A stretch of DNA of 51,520 nt from an uncultured Blastocatellia bacterium (GTDB lineage Bacteria; Acidobacteriota; Blastocatellia; Pyrinomonadales; Pyrinomonadaceae): NCBI GenBank assembly GCA_946480785.1, contig CAMLLD010000047.1, forward strand, positions 1 through 51,520, in the 5' to 3' direction. This document shows, piece after piece, positions 17,603 to 27,473 of the stretch. The notes under the pieces are model-generated. The model worked only from the letters and a program-made list of their open reading frames with translations. It made no database searches and was not told the origin of the DNA. Made by a program: the position numbers and the translations under genes. Every line of letters begins with the position of its first letter. Position 1 is the first letter of the stretch.

Positions 17603-18028
17603 TTACTGGTACGTTTTGCCGTTGTGCTGGATCCAGCCGGCGACGTGTCGGCCTTGCGGGTCGTGGTGGGTCCAGTGGACCATGCCGCCTTTGGCGTTCC
17701 AGACGTATTCGCCTTTGAAGCTGACGCGGTCGCCTGATTTAAGGCCGTTGAGGCGCGGGGCGAGGTCGATGTTGTGCGTTATCAGTAACGTCTGACCGGA
17801 GGCAAGCTCGACGATGAAGCGTTGGTGACGCGGTCCGTTCACATCGTCATCGAGTAAACGAATTACCGTGCCCTCGCCTTCGACTTCTATCCCGCTTGTG
17901 TGGTTTTTGAACGCGCGGCCGATCGAGTCGTCGTCCACGAACGATACCGCTCTTGGCGCGCTCGAACAGGACAAAGGCGCACAAAAGAGAACCGCTAACA
18001 GCAGGAGCTTGATGAGTTTTTGTTGCAT
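17603..18028 (-). CDS. exported DUF3465-type protein
   Basis: This 141-aa protein has GAGGAA upstream of its ATG. An N-terminal hydrophobic segment (about 6-20) ends at Cys21 in a non-canonical lipobox-like context (PLSC), so either signal peptidase I cleavage or an atypical lipoprotein is possible. The remainder carries the motifs I associate with DUF3465: GTVIRLL, HQRFIVEL, HNIDLAPRL, GDRVSFKGEYVWN, and a C-terminal HWTHHDPQGRHVAGWI. It is probably a small periplasmic OB-like domain of unknown role. It converges on the Crp/Fnr gene. Confidence 0.75.
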   Translation of the reverse strand: MQQKLIKLLLLAVLFCAPLSCSSAPRAVSFVDDDSIGRAFKNHTSGIEVEGEGTVIRLLDDDVNGPRHQRFIVELASGQTLLITHNIDLAPRLNGLKSGDRVSFKGEYVWNAKGGMVHWTHHDPQGRHVAGWIQHNGKTYQ

Positions 18029-18171
18029 GAGATTTCCTCGCGTGTAATGCGATGAGAGGTTGAGAGCTTGAGGCGCGTGTTTAAGCCCACGTCCAAACTA
18101 GCAAATCCGGCGCGAACCGATCAAGCTTCTTCTTCGTAAAGCCCTACCACTGACGGCCCCGGAGAGACATA

Positions 18172-20589
18172 TTGCTCATCACTACCCTGCACGACCTGCG
18201 TTATTCATTTCGCGCTTTGCTGAAGAATCGCAACTTCACCCTCGCCGCGTTGGTGACGTTGGCCCTCGGCATCGGCATAAACACCAGCATCTTCACGCTG
18301 CTGTATTCGGTGGCTTTCCGTCCGTTGCCGGTGAAGGACCCGGAGCACGTCGTAAACGTCTATCAGGTTCTCGACGGCGAATACTCGCGCCAGGTTCAGG
18401 GCAATGTCGCGCTGCTCTCCTATCCCGAATACCTGAACTATCGAGATCGAGTCGCCGGGCTTTCCGGCCTCGCTGCCTCCGCCAACGTGAAGCTTTACCT
18501 CGGCGGAAACAACGTTGAAAAGATCAACGGGTTGATGATTAGCGACAACTACTTCTCGCTACTGGGAGGCAATGCCGCACTCGGTCGCACTTTCTTTGAC
18601 AAGGAATGTCAGACGGCTCTTCAGTGTCCGATCGCTGTGCTTAGTAATCGTTTCTGGCAGCGAAGGTTCGGCGCCGATCAAAACGTGATCGGCACTTCGC
18701 TAACATTGAATCGCCAGCGCTTCACCATCGTGGGAGTCGCGGCGCGAGATTTCGCCGGCGCGGAGATGACGGTCCCCGACGTCTGGATTCCGTTGATGAT
18801 GCAGCCCGCCATCATGCCCGACAACAAATTTCTCGAGCTGCCTGATTGTAGCTGGCTCAGCGTAATCGGACGGGTGAAAGACGGCGTCTCGTTACCGCAG
18901 TTGCAAGCGGAGATGCAACTCGTCGCCGGCCAGATGGACCAAGATCATCCCGGACGCAAAACGACGGTCAATGTTATGCCCGGGTCGTATCTCAATTTTC
19001 CTGAAGTTCGCAGCGAGGGATTGCCGATCGCGATCCTCGTGATGGCGGCCGTTGGTTTGGTGCTGCTGATCGCGTGCGCGAACGTGTCGAACCTGATGCT
19101 TGCTCGTTCCGCCGCGCGACGGAAAGAGATTGCTGTGCGACTCGCGCTCGGAGCGAGTCGCTGGCGCTTGATGCGACTCCTGCTGACTGAAAGCCTGTTG
19201 CTCTCGGTCATGGGTGGCGTCGTCGGGTTGTTGCTCGCAGTTTCTTTGCCGCCGATCTTGTTTTCGGTGATTCCTGAAGTCGGTCTCGATATCGACTTCA
19301 AACCCAACGCCACTGTCTTCGCTTACATGTTTTTGATTTCGCTGCTTACGGGTGTCGTCTTCGGACTCGCGCCCGCAATACAATCTACTAAACCAAACCT
19401 GACCGACGCGCTCAAGTCGTCGCGAAACAATGCGCGAAGCTCGCGCGCCCACTTGCGCAACCTGCTGGTGATCGGACAAGTCGCGGTTTCACTCGTGCTG
19501 CTTATCGGCGCGGGTTTGCTGGTGCGCGGTTTACAACAAGCGCAATCCACCGATCTCGGCTTTCAACAAAAGAACCTGCTCGTGTTGTCGTTGGATCTGA
19601 CGACGCAGGGTTACGACGAGTCGCGTGCGACAACACTGTACGCGCAACTCTCAGAACGCTTGAAAGCTTTGCCCGCGATCAAGTCGGTAAGTCTGGCGGA
19701 AGTCGCGCCCTTCTCTGGCGCACGCGAAACAGCGATCGACATCGAAGGCGTCGGATCGTCTTTGAGCGTCGGCGCGAACACGGTCTCACCCGAGTACTTT
19801 CAGACTCTCGGCATTCCGCTGCGGCGCGGTCGCCAGTTTACCGAAGACGATGCGCGCAGCGGCGAGGCACCGGCCGTAATCAGCCAGACGATGGCGAATC
19901 GTTTCTGGCCGGGCGCGGATCCGCTCGGGCAGCGTTTCAGAGACAACTCCGGCACGCACCAGATTATCGGTGTCGCCGCGGACATCAGCAGCAGGCAGGT
20001 TGGTAAACTCGATGGTCCATTGTTCTACGCGCCCGCCGCGCCGGCGAAGTCGGCTGGTCTGACTTTCGTGATGCGCACTAATGAGAATCTGCCCGCGGCG
20101 ATGAGCGCGGTCAGAGAAACGGCTCATTCCCTCGACAAAGACGTTTTCGTTTCCGTCGAGCCGTTGGAAGAAAACGTGCGACGCATGTTGGAACCCGCGC
20201 GCACAGGCGCGTGGTTTTCGGGAACGGTGAGTCTGCTGGCGTTGCTGATTGCAGCGACCGGAATTTATGGCATGCTGTCGTATCACGTCGTCGAACGTAC
20301 GAGCGAGATCGGCATTCGCATGGCCCTCGGCGCGCAACGGCGTAACGTTCTTTTGCTGATCGTGAGCGACGGCATGAAGCTCGCGGCGATCGGCGCCGTC
20401 ATCGGTGTCGCAGTCGCAATCGCACTTACGCAGCTCGCCTCATCTCTCTTCTTCGGCATCGCCGCCACCGATCCATTTACGTTTCTAACCGTCTCTCTCG
20501 GCGCTCTCCTGGTTGCTCTCCTCGCCAGCTACATCCCCGCGCGCCGCGCAACAAAAGTCGATCCGCTGATCGCGCTCCGCACAGACTGA
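18172..20589 (+). CDS. orphan MacB/FtsX-type ABC permease (ADOP family)
   Basis: This 805-aa protein starts at a TTG with GGAGAG seven bases upstream. It opens with the LHDLRYSFRALLKNRNFTLAAL signature of acidobacterial duplicated orphan permeases. The first half has one transmembrane helix, a MacB-type periplasmic core (about 60-240) and an FtsX three-helix block (about 280-400). The second half repeats the layout from about 425, ending in a final FtsX block (about 685-805; ERTSEIGIRMALGA, ARRATKVDPLIALR). No ATPase gene is adjacent, which is normal for this group. It probably takes part in efflux or lipoprotein/peptide export with an unlinked ATPase; the substrate is unknown. Confidence 0.9.
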   Translation: MLITTLHDLRYSFRALLKNRNFTLAALVTLALGIGINTSIFTLLYSVAFRPLPVKDPEHVVNVYQVLDGEYSRQVQGNVALLSYPEYLNYRDRVAGLSGLAASANVKLYLGGNNVEKINGLMISDNYFSLLGGNAALGRTFFDKECQTALQCPIAVLSNRFWQRRFGADQNVIGTSLTLNRQRFTIVGVAARDFAGAEMTVPDVWIPLMMQPAIMPDNKFLELPDCSWLSVIGRVKDGVSLPQLQAEMQLVAGQMDQDHPGRKTTVNVMPGSYLNFPEVRSEGLPIAILVMAAVGLVLLIACANVSNLMLARSAARRKEIAVRLALGASRWRLMRLLLTESLLLSVMGGVVGLLLAVSLPPILFSVIPEVGLDIDFKPNATVFAYMFLISLLTGVVFGLAPAIQSTKPNLTDALKSSRNNARSSRAHLRNLLVIGQVAVSLVLLIGAGLLVRGLQQAQSTDLGFQQKNLLVLSLDLTTQGYDESRATTLYAQLSERLKALPAIKSVSLAEVAPFSGARETAIDIEGVGSSLSVGANTVSPEYFQTLGIPLRRGRQFTEDDARSGEAPAVISQTMANRFWPGADPLGQRFRDNSGTHQIIGVAADISSRQVGKLDGPLFYAPAAPAKSAGLTFVMRTNENLPAAMSAVRETAHSLDKDVFVSVEPLEENVRRMLEPARTGAWFSGTVSLLALLIAATGIYGMLSYHVVERTSEIGIRMALGAQRRNVLLLIVSDGMKLAAIGAVIGVAVAIALTQLASSLFFGIAATDPFTFLTVSLGALLVALLASYIPARRATKVDPLIALRTD

Positions 20590-20608
20590 CGTTTGCTTCA
20601 ACTTTCTG

Positions 20609-20637
20609 TTGCGGCGATTGAGTTCTGCTCGTATACT
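20609..20637 (+). promoter_or_regulatory. likely promoter of the giant-protein operon
   Basis: TTGCGG (-35) and TATACT (-10) lie exactly 17 bp apart in the gap after the permease gene. Transcription would start near 20644, leaving a 5' leader of about 155 nt before the ATG at 20798. The leader has a weak 5-bp inverted repeat (ACAAG/CTTGT near 20714) but no clear terminator. Confidence 0.5.
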
Positions 20638-20797
20638 CACGCGGTCAGAGGTCCAACCTAGTCGAGAGGTCAGGGCACATCTCGCTGCCATCCGGAATTT
20701 CTCGCTAAGTTCACAAGCAAACTTGTTCTCCTGCTTCCATCCCGGGGTGTAGTTCGTTCCGCCGCTCTTCTACTAGCTTGTCAATGAGGTGCACTCG

Positions 20798-23700
20798 ATG
20801 GCCGAGGTCGAAATACCTTCGATAAAAGATCTCCTCCTATTGATTGCCGGTTTTTACGTTCCCAAAGCGCCTCCCACTAACGCGGACTCAGGACAGGCCT
20901 ATTGGCTCACCCAGGCTGCTGACGGAAATCGCAGCCTGCGCGAATCAAGAGGAAACTCAAACTGGTCAAAGAGCCCACGGGCCGCCTGGGATGGAGTCCG
21001 CTTTCGTGACTGGCTGATCGCCGCCTTGTTCGGATCGATCGCCAGTCATAAGAACGAGTTTGTCGCTATCTCAGAACCGGTGCTCGCATCGATCGACGTC
21101 CTCGGCAAAGAGTTCACTAACGACATGAAAGGCGTGTCGGAAACGATCCAGGCAGCTTTGAAAAGCAAGGACGGTCGCCCGCGCAGTCTTTTCAACACGC
21201 TGTCGTTGGGCATTTCCAGACATCAACTAAAAGACAAAACAGAAGTTTTCATGTTGGGCGCCGGAGTCAGGCGCCGGGCTCGTTTCTGGAAAACGGAAAG
21301 CGTCGCGATCCAGGCCGACGTCGAGTTTTACGTGCCCTTCTATGAAATCCCGAACTCAGAACCGGCAGGAGAGGCCCATCAAACTAATTCGATCAATGCC
21401 GGGATCGCGCTTTCTTATTCCGACGGGAGCCCACTCGGAAAGGACGGCACGAAAGAACTGATCGCGTTGCGGATGAACCTGTGCACGCCTTTCGGATCGC
21501 GCTGGAAAACCGATTTCGATCTCGAAACCATCTTCGGCCAGCCGATCATCAACGTGCAAAAGCGAATCAGAGACAACGCGGAATCCACCGTCTCGGATTG
21601 GCAGCAGTTCGATGGCTGGAAAAAGTGGGTCGAAGAGTTTTGCGAATCGCTTGACGGCCGGGAATTGCTGAACGTCCCGATTGGTCCGTTGCTCCTGGAA
21701 AAGATTTCCGGTCCGGCCGGACTCGAGGACCTGTTTATCTGGCAGTCGCCCAAGGAGGTCAAGAACGACCTCGCACGCGATCTAAAAGAATTACAAGCCG
21801 CCATCGACCTGCTGGATAGTGTTCATAAAATTAAAGTGCCGGAGAAGGATCCGGTTGGACCAAACGCGGGCCAGCGCAAACTCGGCCACCTGCTCGAGTC
21901 CCTCGGCTTTATGAACGCGGAGGGCCGGCCTGATTCCAAGTACAAATTCAAGATTGCCGAAGGTCTCACGGTTTGGGACGTCGTGAACAGAATGTTAGCT
22001 GAACTCGACGGCTACCCGATCTATGTCAAAGGCCTTAAACCGAAGGAGGAAAAAGAACCTCGCATCGCTGTGTCGTTTGCTTCGCAGACGTCGGAAACGA
22101 ACCCCGCCCAAAGTAATTTCGGACTGGCCGGTATCATCTACAACATCCCGCTGAAGACTGCGCCCCCCGGCACGCCGCCCAAGGAAGAGAAGAAAGATAA
22201 AGACAAGCCGAAGGATTACGACGAGATCGTGCAGATCATCGTCGACCAGAACAATTTCGCCCGGGACCGGAGAATCTTCTGGGACGACGAGGAAGAAGCA
22301 GAGTTCAACGCGCAGCATAAACCCGACAAGGAACCGGAACTCAAAAGCATGGTCGAAGTGTTCCTGCACTTGGGTAAGTGGTTTAGCGACGAGTCGCTCG
22401 ACGACAATTGGTATCGCCGCCTGCTGCCGTTACCTGATCCAAGACAGAAACCTCGCGTCCCGATCCCCGGCATTCGCGTCCTCCCGATCAAGCGCGTGGC
22501 TACAGCTCCGCAGACGGGCGCGCAGCAGGCAGATTTTTCGTGGACCTTCCGCGCGGATCTTCTCAGTCTCGGTATCGACATCAAGGGTTCGACCAAAGCC
22601 GGCCTTACATTTCTGAAAGGGTACGCCGGTCACTTCGGTTTGGGCGCGATCGAGATACGTTTCAGCCTGGGCATGTCCAGCGAGGGCATGACGACGAGCA
22701 AGGATTGGTTCGAAGAAATCTCGATCGGTGTCGGCGTGAAGTTGAAAGACCTGCGTCTCTCGTTGAGTGGAAAAGACGACGAGCCGAAAGACGGCGAGAA
22801 GAAGGACGACATCAGGGCCGGACTAAAAAACGTCCTTTCCGACAAGGACGACAAGCCAAAAACCCGTCTCAGTGCCAAGAAGAAAGACAAGTTTTCGATC
22901 TCCGTCGGCTATCTCACGCCGCTCAAGAAAGGCAGCAAGGGCACGCTCGACATTCAGCTCTACGACGAAAAGGGCGTGCGCGGCAAGTTGGCGGTGATAA
23001 CAATCGATCGTTCGCTTGGGCCGTTCTATTGTAAACAGATCGGCATCGGGTTGCAGGGCACCGAAAATATCGACTTGAGCAATTTTCCGAACGAGGCAAG
23101 GCTGACTGTCTCAATCACCGGCGGCTTACGTTTCAGTGCTGTTGAGCTCGCTTTGATCGGCGGCAGGCTGAGCTTCCAGTTGAACCAACCCTCGAATTGG
23201 GTGCTCGGGTTTGATGGCTTCGATGTCTCCGTGAAGATCGGCAGTTTGATCGCTTCGGGCAGTTTTTTCATGAGCGGCCCCGAGTACGCGGGGATGCTCA
23301 CGATCGATCATCCGAAAGCCTCATTCTCCGCGATGGGTTTCTACGGCAGCATGACGGTCTTCAAGATCGGGCGCAAGAAAGAAATGCTCGACGAGCTCGA
23401 CGAGGGCAAGATACCGAAGACGCTCGGAGACAAATTACTGACCGAGAGGATCACGCCGGCCGCGTCCAATCCAGTCACGAAGAACAATGCGATCAACGAG
23501 TGGGAACTCACTGCCGCAGACAAGACACCGTACACCGTCAGGATCATCGAAAACGACGTGTACCTGTTGCGTCCCGAGAAGACATTCTTCATCTATGCGA
23601 TGTTGAGTGCCGCCAACGGGTGTGGGCCAACGATCGGCCCGATTCAATTTACCGGGATCGCGCTTGGCTATGGCTACAATCGTTCGTTAAAAGTCCCGCG

Positions 23701-25492
23701 CATCGAGGAAGTAGCCAAGTTTCCCCTGGTCCAAATGGCCCTCGGTGAAAGTAAAGCGCAAGCGTTCGACATCAGTAAGCAACTCGGCAAACCACTCGAC
23801 GATCCGGTTTCAGTGCTGGCAGACATGAAGGACTACGTCGTGCAGCAACAGGGGCAGCAGTTTGCCTGCCTCGGCCTCCGCTTCACGGTCAGCGGCATCA
23901 TCAGTTGTTTCGCGCTGGTCATCGTGCAGTGGACTGACACAGACATCGAACTCTCGATGATCGGTCTCGCGCGTTTTCAGCATCCCCGCGATCCCAAGGC
24001 AACGCCGATCTGTTACGTCGAGCTGCAGATGCTGATGTCGCTGAAACCGAAGGACGGGACCTTTCAGTTACAGGCGCTGCTCACAAACAATTCGTGGCTC
24101 GTTAACAAGGACTGCAAGCTGACGGGCGGCTTCGCGCTCTTCGTCTGGTTCGACGGCCCGCACAAGGGCGACTGGGTGATCACCTTCGGTGGTTATCACC
24201 CGCGTTTTGTTCGTCCGGCGCATTACCCGATCGTTCCGCGGATTGGCGTGAACTGGCGCATCAGCGACAACCTCACGATGAAAGGCTCGCTGTACCTCGC
24301 CATCACGCCGTCGTGTGGAATGCTGGGCATGAGGTCGGAGATGACTTTCCGGGCTGGTCGCGTCTCAGCGTGGTTCACGGCGTTCCTCGACGTCATCGTG
24401 AATTGGCAGCCACTTTATTTCGAAGCCGACATCGGCATTTCGTTACGCGTCGAAGTTTCTTTGTGGATCACGTCGTTGAAGGTAACGATCGGCGCGAGTA
24501 TTCGGATGTGGGGACCGCCGGTCGGCGGGATCGCACACATCGATCTGGCGGTTATCTCGTTTGATATCGATTTCGGCGAGAAGCAGAAGAAGCCCGAGTT
24601 GGTCAGCTCGTGGCAGGTGTTCTGCAACAACTTCCTCAACCTGAGCGGCAACGACACGCCCACCAACGCGTTTCCGGTGGTCGAACCAACTCTGGCCTCG
24701 GGACGCAACAACGTCAGCAACATCCCCAACGCACGCCGCGATAAGCCGAGCGACAAGCGCGATGACGACGTTTGGATCGTGCGTGGTGATGAGTTGGAAC
24801 TCGCGGCGGCGACGGTTGTGCCCGTGTCGAAATTGAACGTCGGCACGGTGATGACGAACAGTCCACCGGCGGGTGTTCAGCCGACGAGTCTTAGCGGCAA
24901 GTCGATGATGGTCACGGAACCGTTAGTGCTGGAAAACAAGGGCCGGCTGAAGGGACTGCTGCGTAGTAACAAGCCGCAAAGTTTCAGCGTCCATCCCATG
25001 GGCAAGAAGCTCGATTCGGTGCTCAACGTCACGATAGTTCAGGACGAAGCTTCAGGAACTCGCCCGACCGACCTCGCGGGTTGGACCATGGAAGAAGAGA
25101 TCAGCGCGTTGCCTGCTGCTCTTTGGGATCCCGCGAAGCCGAACCTGACACCTTCCGAGCCCAGCGCAAAACTGCTCGAAGGTTGTATCACCGGACTCAA
25201 GAAACTAAGGCCACCGACCGGAAAACTCGGAAGCAAGTTTGCGCCGCGACGACTCGACTGGCACGCACTCGAAGTGCGTGAAGTGCCGCGGCCGCTGGTG
25301 TCACAGGAGATTCCGAGCACGACTACCAGCCGCGACATTCGTCCATCGGTAGCAACAACGCAGGACGAACAGAAAAAAGTCGCCGCCGCCCTCACCGCCG
25401 CCGGCTTCACTCTCGCGTGGACCGCGCCGGCAACCGAAGTTCGTTTCCGGGAATTACAAGCCGACCCGCTGGCCGGCGCAGTTGCTGCTTGA
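20798..25492 (+). CDS. giant protein A: DUF6603-like
   Basis: The protein is 1564 aa from the ATG at 20798, preceded by GAGGTG (six-base spacing); a GTG three codons upstream is less likely. There is no signal peptide or clear transmembrane helix. The region at about 560-1250 is beta-rich, with many short strands of alternating hydrophobic pattern. Its signatures GIALGYGYN (about 953), GGYHPRF (about 1130), YLAITPS and WGPPVGG (about 1238) match the pattern I recall for DUF6603. Two Lys/Asp/Pro-rich charged spacers (about 455-475 and 657-698) interrupt it. The C-terminal 270 residues look like an extended, poorly ordered tail. It is the first gene of a four-gene operon. The function is unknown; the family name rests on remembered motifs. 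Confidence 0.8.
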   Translation: MAEVEIPSIKDLLLLIAGFYVPKAPPTNADSGQAYWLTQAADGNRSLRESRGNSNWSKSPRAAWDGVRFRDWLIAALFGSIASHKNEFVAISEPVLASIDVLGKEFTNDMKGVSETIQAALKSKDGRPRSLFNTLSLGISRHQLKDKTEVFMLGAGVRRRARFWKTESVAIQADVEFYVPFYEIPNSEPAGEAHQTNSINAGIALSYSDGSPLGKDGTKELIALRMNLCTPFGSRWKTDFDLETIFGQPIINVQKRIRDNAESTVSDWQQFDGWKKWVEEFCESLDGRELLNVPIGPLLLEKISGPAGLEDLFIWQSPKEVKNDLARDLKELQAAIDLLDSVHKIKVPEKDPVGPNAGQRKLGHLLESLGFMNAEGRPDSKYKFKIAEGLTVWDVVNRMLAELDGYPIYVKGLKPKEEKEPRIAVSFASQTSETNPAQSNFGLAGIIYNIPLKTAPPGTPPKEEKKDKDKPKDYDEIVQIIVDQNNFARDRRIFWDDEEEAEFNAQHKPDKEPELKSMVEVFLHLGKWFSDESLDDNWYRRLLPLPDPRQKPRVPIPGIRVLPIKRVATAPQTGAQQADFSWTFRADLLSLGIDIKGSTKAGLTFLKGYAGHFGLGAIEIRFSLGMSSEGMTTSKDWFEEISIGVGVKLKDLRLSLSGKDDEPKDGEKKDDIRAGLKNVLSDKDDKPKTRLSAKKKDKFSISVGYLTPLKKGSKGTLDIQLYDEKGVRGKLAVITIDRSLGPFYCKQIGIGLQGTENIDLSNFPNEARLTVSITGGLRFSAVELALIGGRLSFQLNQPSNWVLGFDGFDVSVKIGSLIASGSFFMSGPEYAGMLTIDHPKASFSAMGFYGSMTVFKIGRKKEMLDELDEGKIPKTLGDKLLTERITPAASNPVTKNNAINEWELTAADKTPYTVRIIENDVYLLRPEKTFFIYAMLSAANGCGPTIGPIQFTGIALGYGYNRSLKVPRIEEVAKFPLVQMALGESKAQAFDISKQLGKPLDDPVSVLADMKDYVVQQQGQQFACLGLRFTVSGIISCFALVIVQWTDTDIELSMIGLARFQHPRDPKATPICYVELQMLMSLKPKDGTFQLQALLTNNSWLVNKDCKLTGGFALFVWFDGPHKGDWVITFGGYHPRFVRPAHYPIVPRIGVNWRISDNLTMKGSLYLAITPSCGMLGMRSEMTFRAGRVSAWFTAFLDVIVNWQPLYFEADIGISLRVEVSLWITSLKVTIGASIRMWGPPVGGIAHIDLAVISFDIDFGEKQKKPELVSSWQVFCNNFLNLSGNDTPTNAFPVVEPTLASGRNNVSNIPNARRDKPSDKRDDDVWIVRGDELELAAATVVPVSKLNVGTVMTNSPPAGVQPTSLSGKSMMVTEPLVLENKGRLKGLLRSNKPQSFSVHPMGKKLDSVLNVTIVQDEASGTRPTDLAGWTMEEEISALPAALWDPAKPNLTPSEPSAKLLEGCITGLKKLRPPTGKLGSKFAPRRLDWHALEVREVPRPLVSQEIPSTTTSRDIRPSVATTQDEQKKVAAALTAAGFTLAWTAPATEVRFRELQADPLAGAVAA

Positions 25493-25514
25493 CGCAGACA
25501 CCAAGACACAAAAC

Positions 25515-27461
25515 ATGGCGACCGAACTAACTTTCTACGACAACTACGAAGCGCCTTTGCCCGCGGGCTCATACCGCATCGTGCTGCAACAAACAGTGAA
25601 CCTCGAAGGCGATGCAACGCGCCTCTATTATCGCGATCAGAAATTCGCCGTCCTTGCTCCGCGTTATGCGATTGAGCCCGATGAAATCCAGACTTATTTC
25701 CCGCCGAGCGGTGGCGTTGCCGATTACCGCAACACTTTGCCGCATGTCGTGCTCGGTTCTCGCAACCTGCCGTGGGAAAGAAGACCCGGCGCCAAAGGTG
25801 AACCGTGGCTCGCTTTGCTTGTCGTCTCCGAGCAGGACGTTGTTGACGGCAAAGCGTTTTTCAAAACGGGGACCATCAACGACCTCGTGCCGCGCTCGAA
25901 GACTGAGTGGTGGCGAACGGAGAACGGCGAACAAATCCTGGTGCCGAAGTTCACGCGCGAGGAAGATCTGAACACGCCGGTGCGTCTGCTCGATCTGAAT
26001 CTCGACGTCTTCCGCAGGATCTGCCCGATTCGCACAGAGCTCCCTTTTCTCGCTCATATCCGGCACGTCGACACTGCTGACAAAGTGCCGCTGGACATGG
26101 TCGCCGACGGTGAGTTCTCAGTGCTAGTCGCCAATCGTTTTCCGCCGCTCGGCGCGAACACCGTTTACCTGATCTCACTCGAAGGCTGGACCGAATTGCT
26201 CGACACAGCCGCGGATACTCTTCATCCCGCGGCGCGAGTGCGACTCATCACTCTCGCAAATTGGAACTTCGTCAACGATCCCAAGGGCCACGACACCTTC
26301 GGCGGTTTGATGGAGAACCTGACAAAGAGCTCGAGTGTCTTCGGTATCACGCTGCCCGCGACTTCGGGCGAAAAGTATGTCGACGCGGCACTCGAGCGCG
26401 GTTACGTGCCGCTGGATTACAAACCAAGCGACAGCACGCCGGCGTTCGCATGGTATCGCGGGCCGTTGGCGCCGTTGCCGAAACAGAGACTCACGCAAAC
26501 TGTTTTTGAGTCCGCCGATGCGGCAATGATCTTCGACACGCGTAAGGGAATTCTGGATCTGTCGTACGCGTCGGCCTGGGAGTTAGGCCGACTGCTCGCG
26601 CTGTCGTCGCCCGCGTTTGTGAAAGGGCTGCGGCTGTTTGTTGAACGACGTCAGAACGCCGCCGAGTTTGCGCGCGAGATCGAAGAGTTTCTCAAACTGC
26701 ATCGCTCTTCTTTCAAGGATCCAATCACTGGCGACAAGCAGTCAGAGCAGGTCACGATCACGGACGAGCTGGTCGAGTGGATCGCGCGGCTCGTGCTGTT
26801 GTATCCCGTGCCGTTTCACTACCTCGTGCCGCACCAGGCGCTGCTGCCACCCGAATCGCTGCGCTTCTTTCATCTCGACGACAACTGGGTCGACGCCCTC
26901 ATCGACGGCGCGTTCAGCATCGCTGTCCGCGACCTCGTTAAAGAACGCAAAGGATTGCGCAGTGATATGCAGGCGACCTTGTCGACGATTGTCTATCAAC
27001 ACCGGCTGCGCCTGCAGGGCAAGAACCCGACGTGGGAGTCCGACGAGAGCTACATGAGTATTCCCAAGTCGGGATTTCTGTTGCGTTCGCGAGTCGTCAC
27101 TGGTTGGCCGGGTATTGAGCTCACGGTGAAGACGAGCGAGACGACGGACCCGAATCTGCCGCAGATACTTCGTTTCGATCAGATCGCGGATGGCGTTCTG
27201 TTCTGTCTCGTGCGTGGGCTCGTAGACGAGGTGAGATTTCGCGAGCCGCGCGAAGGTCTCACGTTTGGAGTAGGGAGTGACGGGAAGTTGACGGCGAGAA
27301 AAACGGGCCAGACGTTGGATGTTAAGAAGGACTTGTTGCGCGGATCTTCAGGCGTCGTGAACATCGCCACGTTGGGAGCACAACTGAGCAGCTCCGGCTC
27401 GGCGGAGTTTGCGGCGCAGATGATTCGCGACCCGGAAGAGCAATCAATCAAGTGGCTTTGA
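25515..27461 (+). CDS. giant operon protein B, unknown
   Basis: The protein is 648 aa from the ATG at 25515 (MATELTFYDNYEAP), 22 bp after the stop of protein A. The frame stays open further upstream only by overlapping protein A. No strong Shine-Dalgarno is visible, so coupling to the upstream gene is likely. The composition is that of a soluble cytoplasmic or non-classically exported protein, with no signal peptide, membrane helix or recognised catalytic motif. The N-terminal 60 residues look beta-rich (LPAGSYRIVLQQTVN) and the centre mixed alpha/beta. I do not recognise the family. Its conserved position between proteins A and C suggests a shared complex. Confidence 0.75.
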   Translation: MATELTFYDNYEAPLPAGSYRIVLQQTVNLEGDATRLYYRDQKFAVLAPRYAIEPDEIQTYFPPSGGVADYRNTLPHVVLGSRNLPWERRPGAKGEPWLALLVVSEQDVVDGKAFFKTGTINDLVPRSKTEWWRTENGEQILVPKFTREEDLNTPVRLLDLNLDVFRRICPIRTELPFLAHIRHVDTADKVPLDMVADGEFSVLVANRFPPLGANTVYLISLEGWTELLDTAADTLHPAARVRLITLANWNFVNDPKGHDTFGGLMENLTKSSSVFGITLPATSGEKYVDAALERGYVPLDYKPSDSTPAFAWYRGPLAPLPKQRLTQTVFESADAAMIFDTRKGILDLSYASAWELGRLLALSSPAFVKGLRLFVERRQNAAEFAREIEEFLKLHRSSFKDPITGDKQSEQVTITDELVEWIARLVLLYPVPFHYLVPHQALLPPESLRFFHLDDNWVDALIDGAFSIAVRDLVKERKGLRSDMQATLSTIVYQHRLRLQGKNPTWESDESYMSIPKSGFLLRSRVVTGWPGIELTVKTSETTDPNLPQILRFDQIADGVLFCLVRGLVDEVRFREPREGLTFGVGSDGKLTARKTGQTLDVKKDLLRGSSGVVNIATLGAQLSSSGSAEFAAQMIRDPEEQSIKWL

Positions 27462-27473
27462 AAGGGAGTTCTC

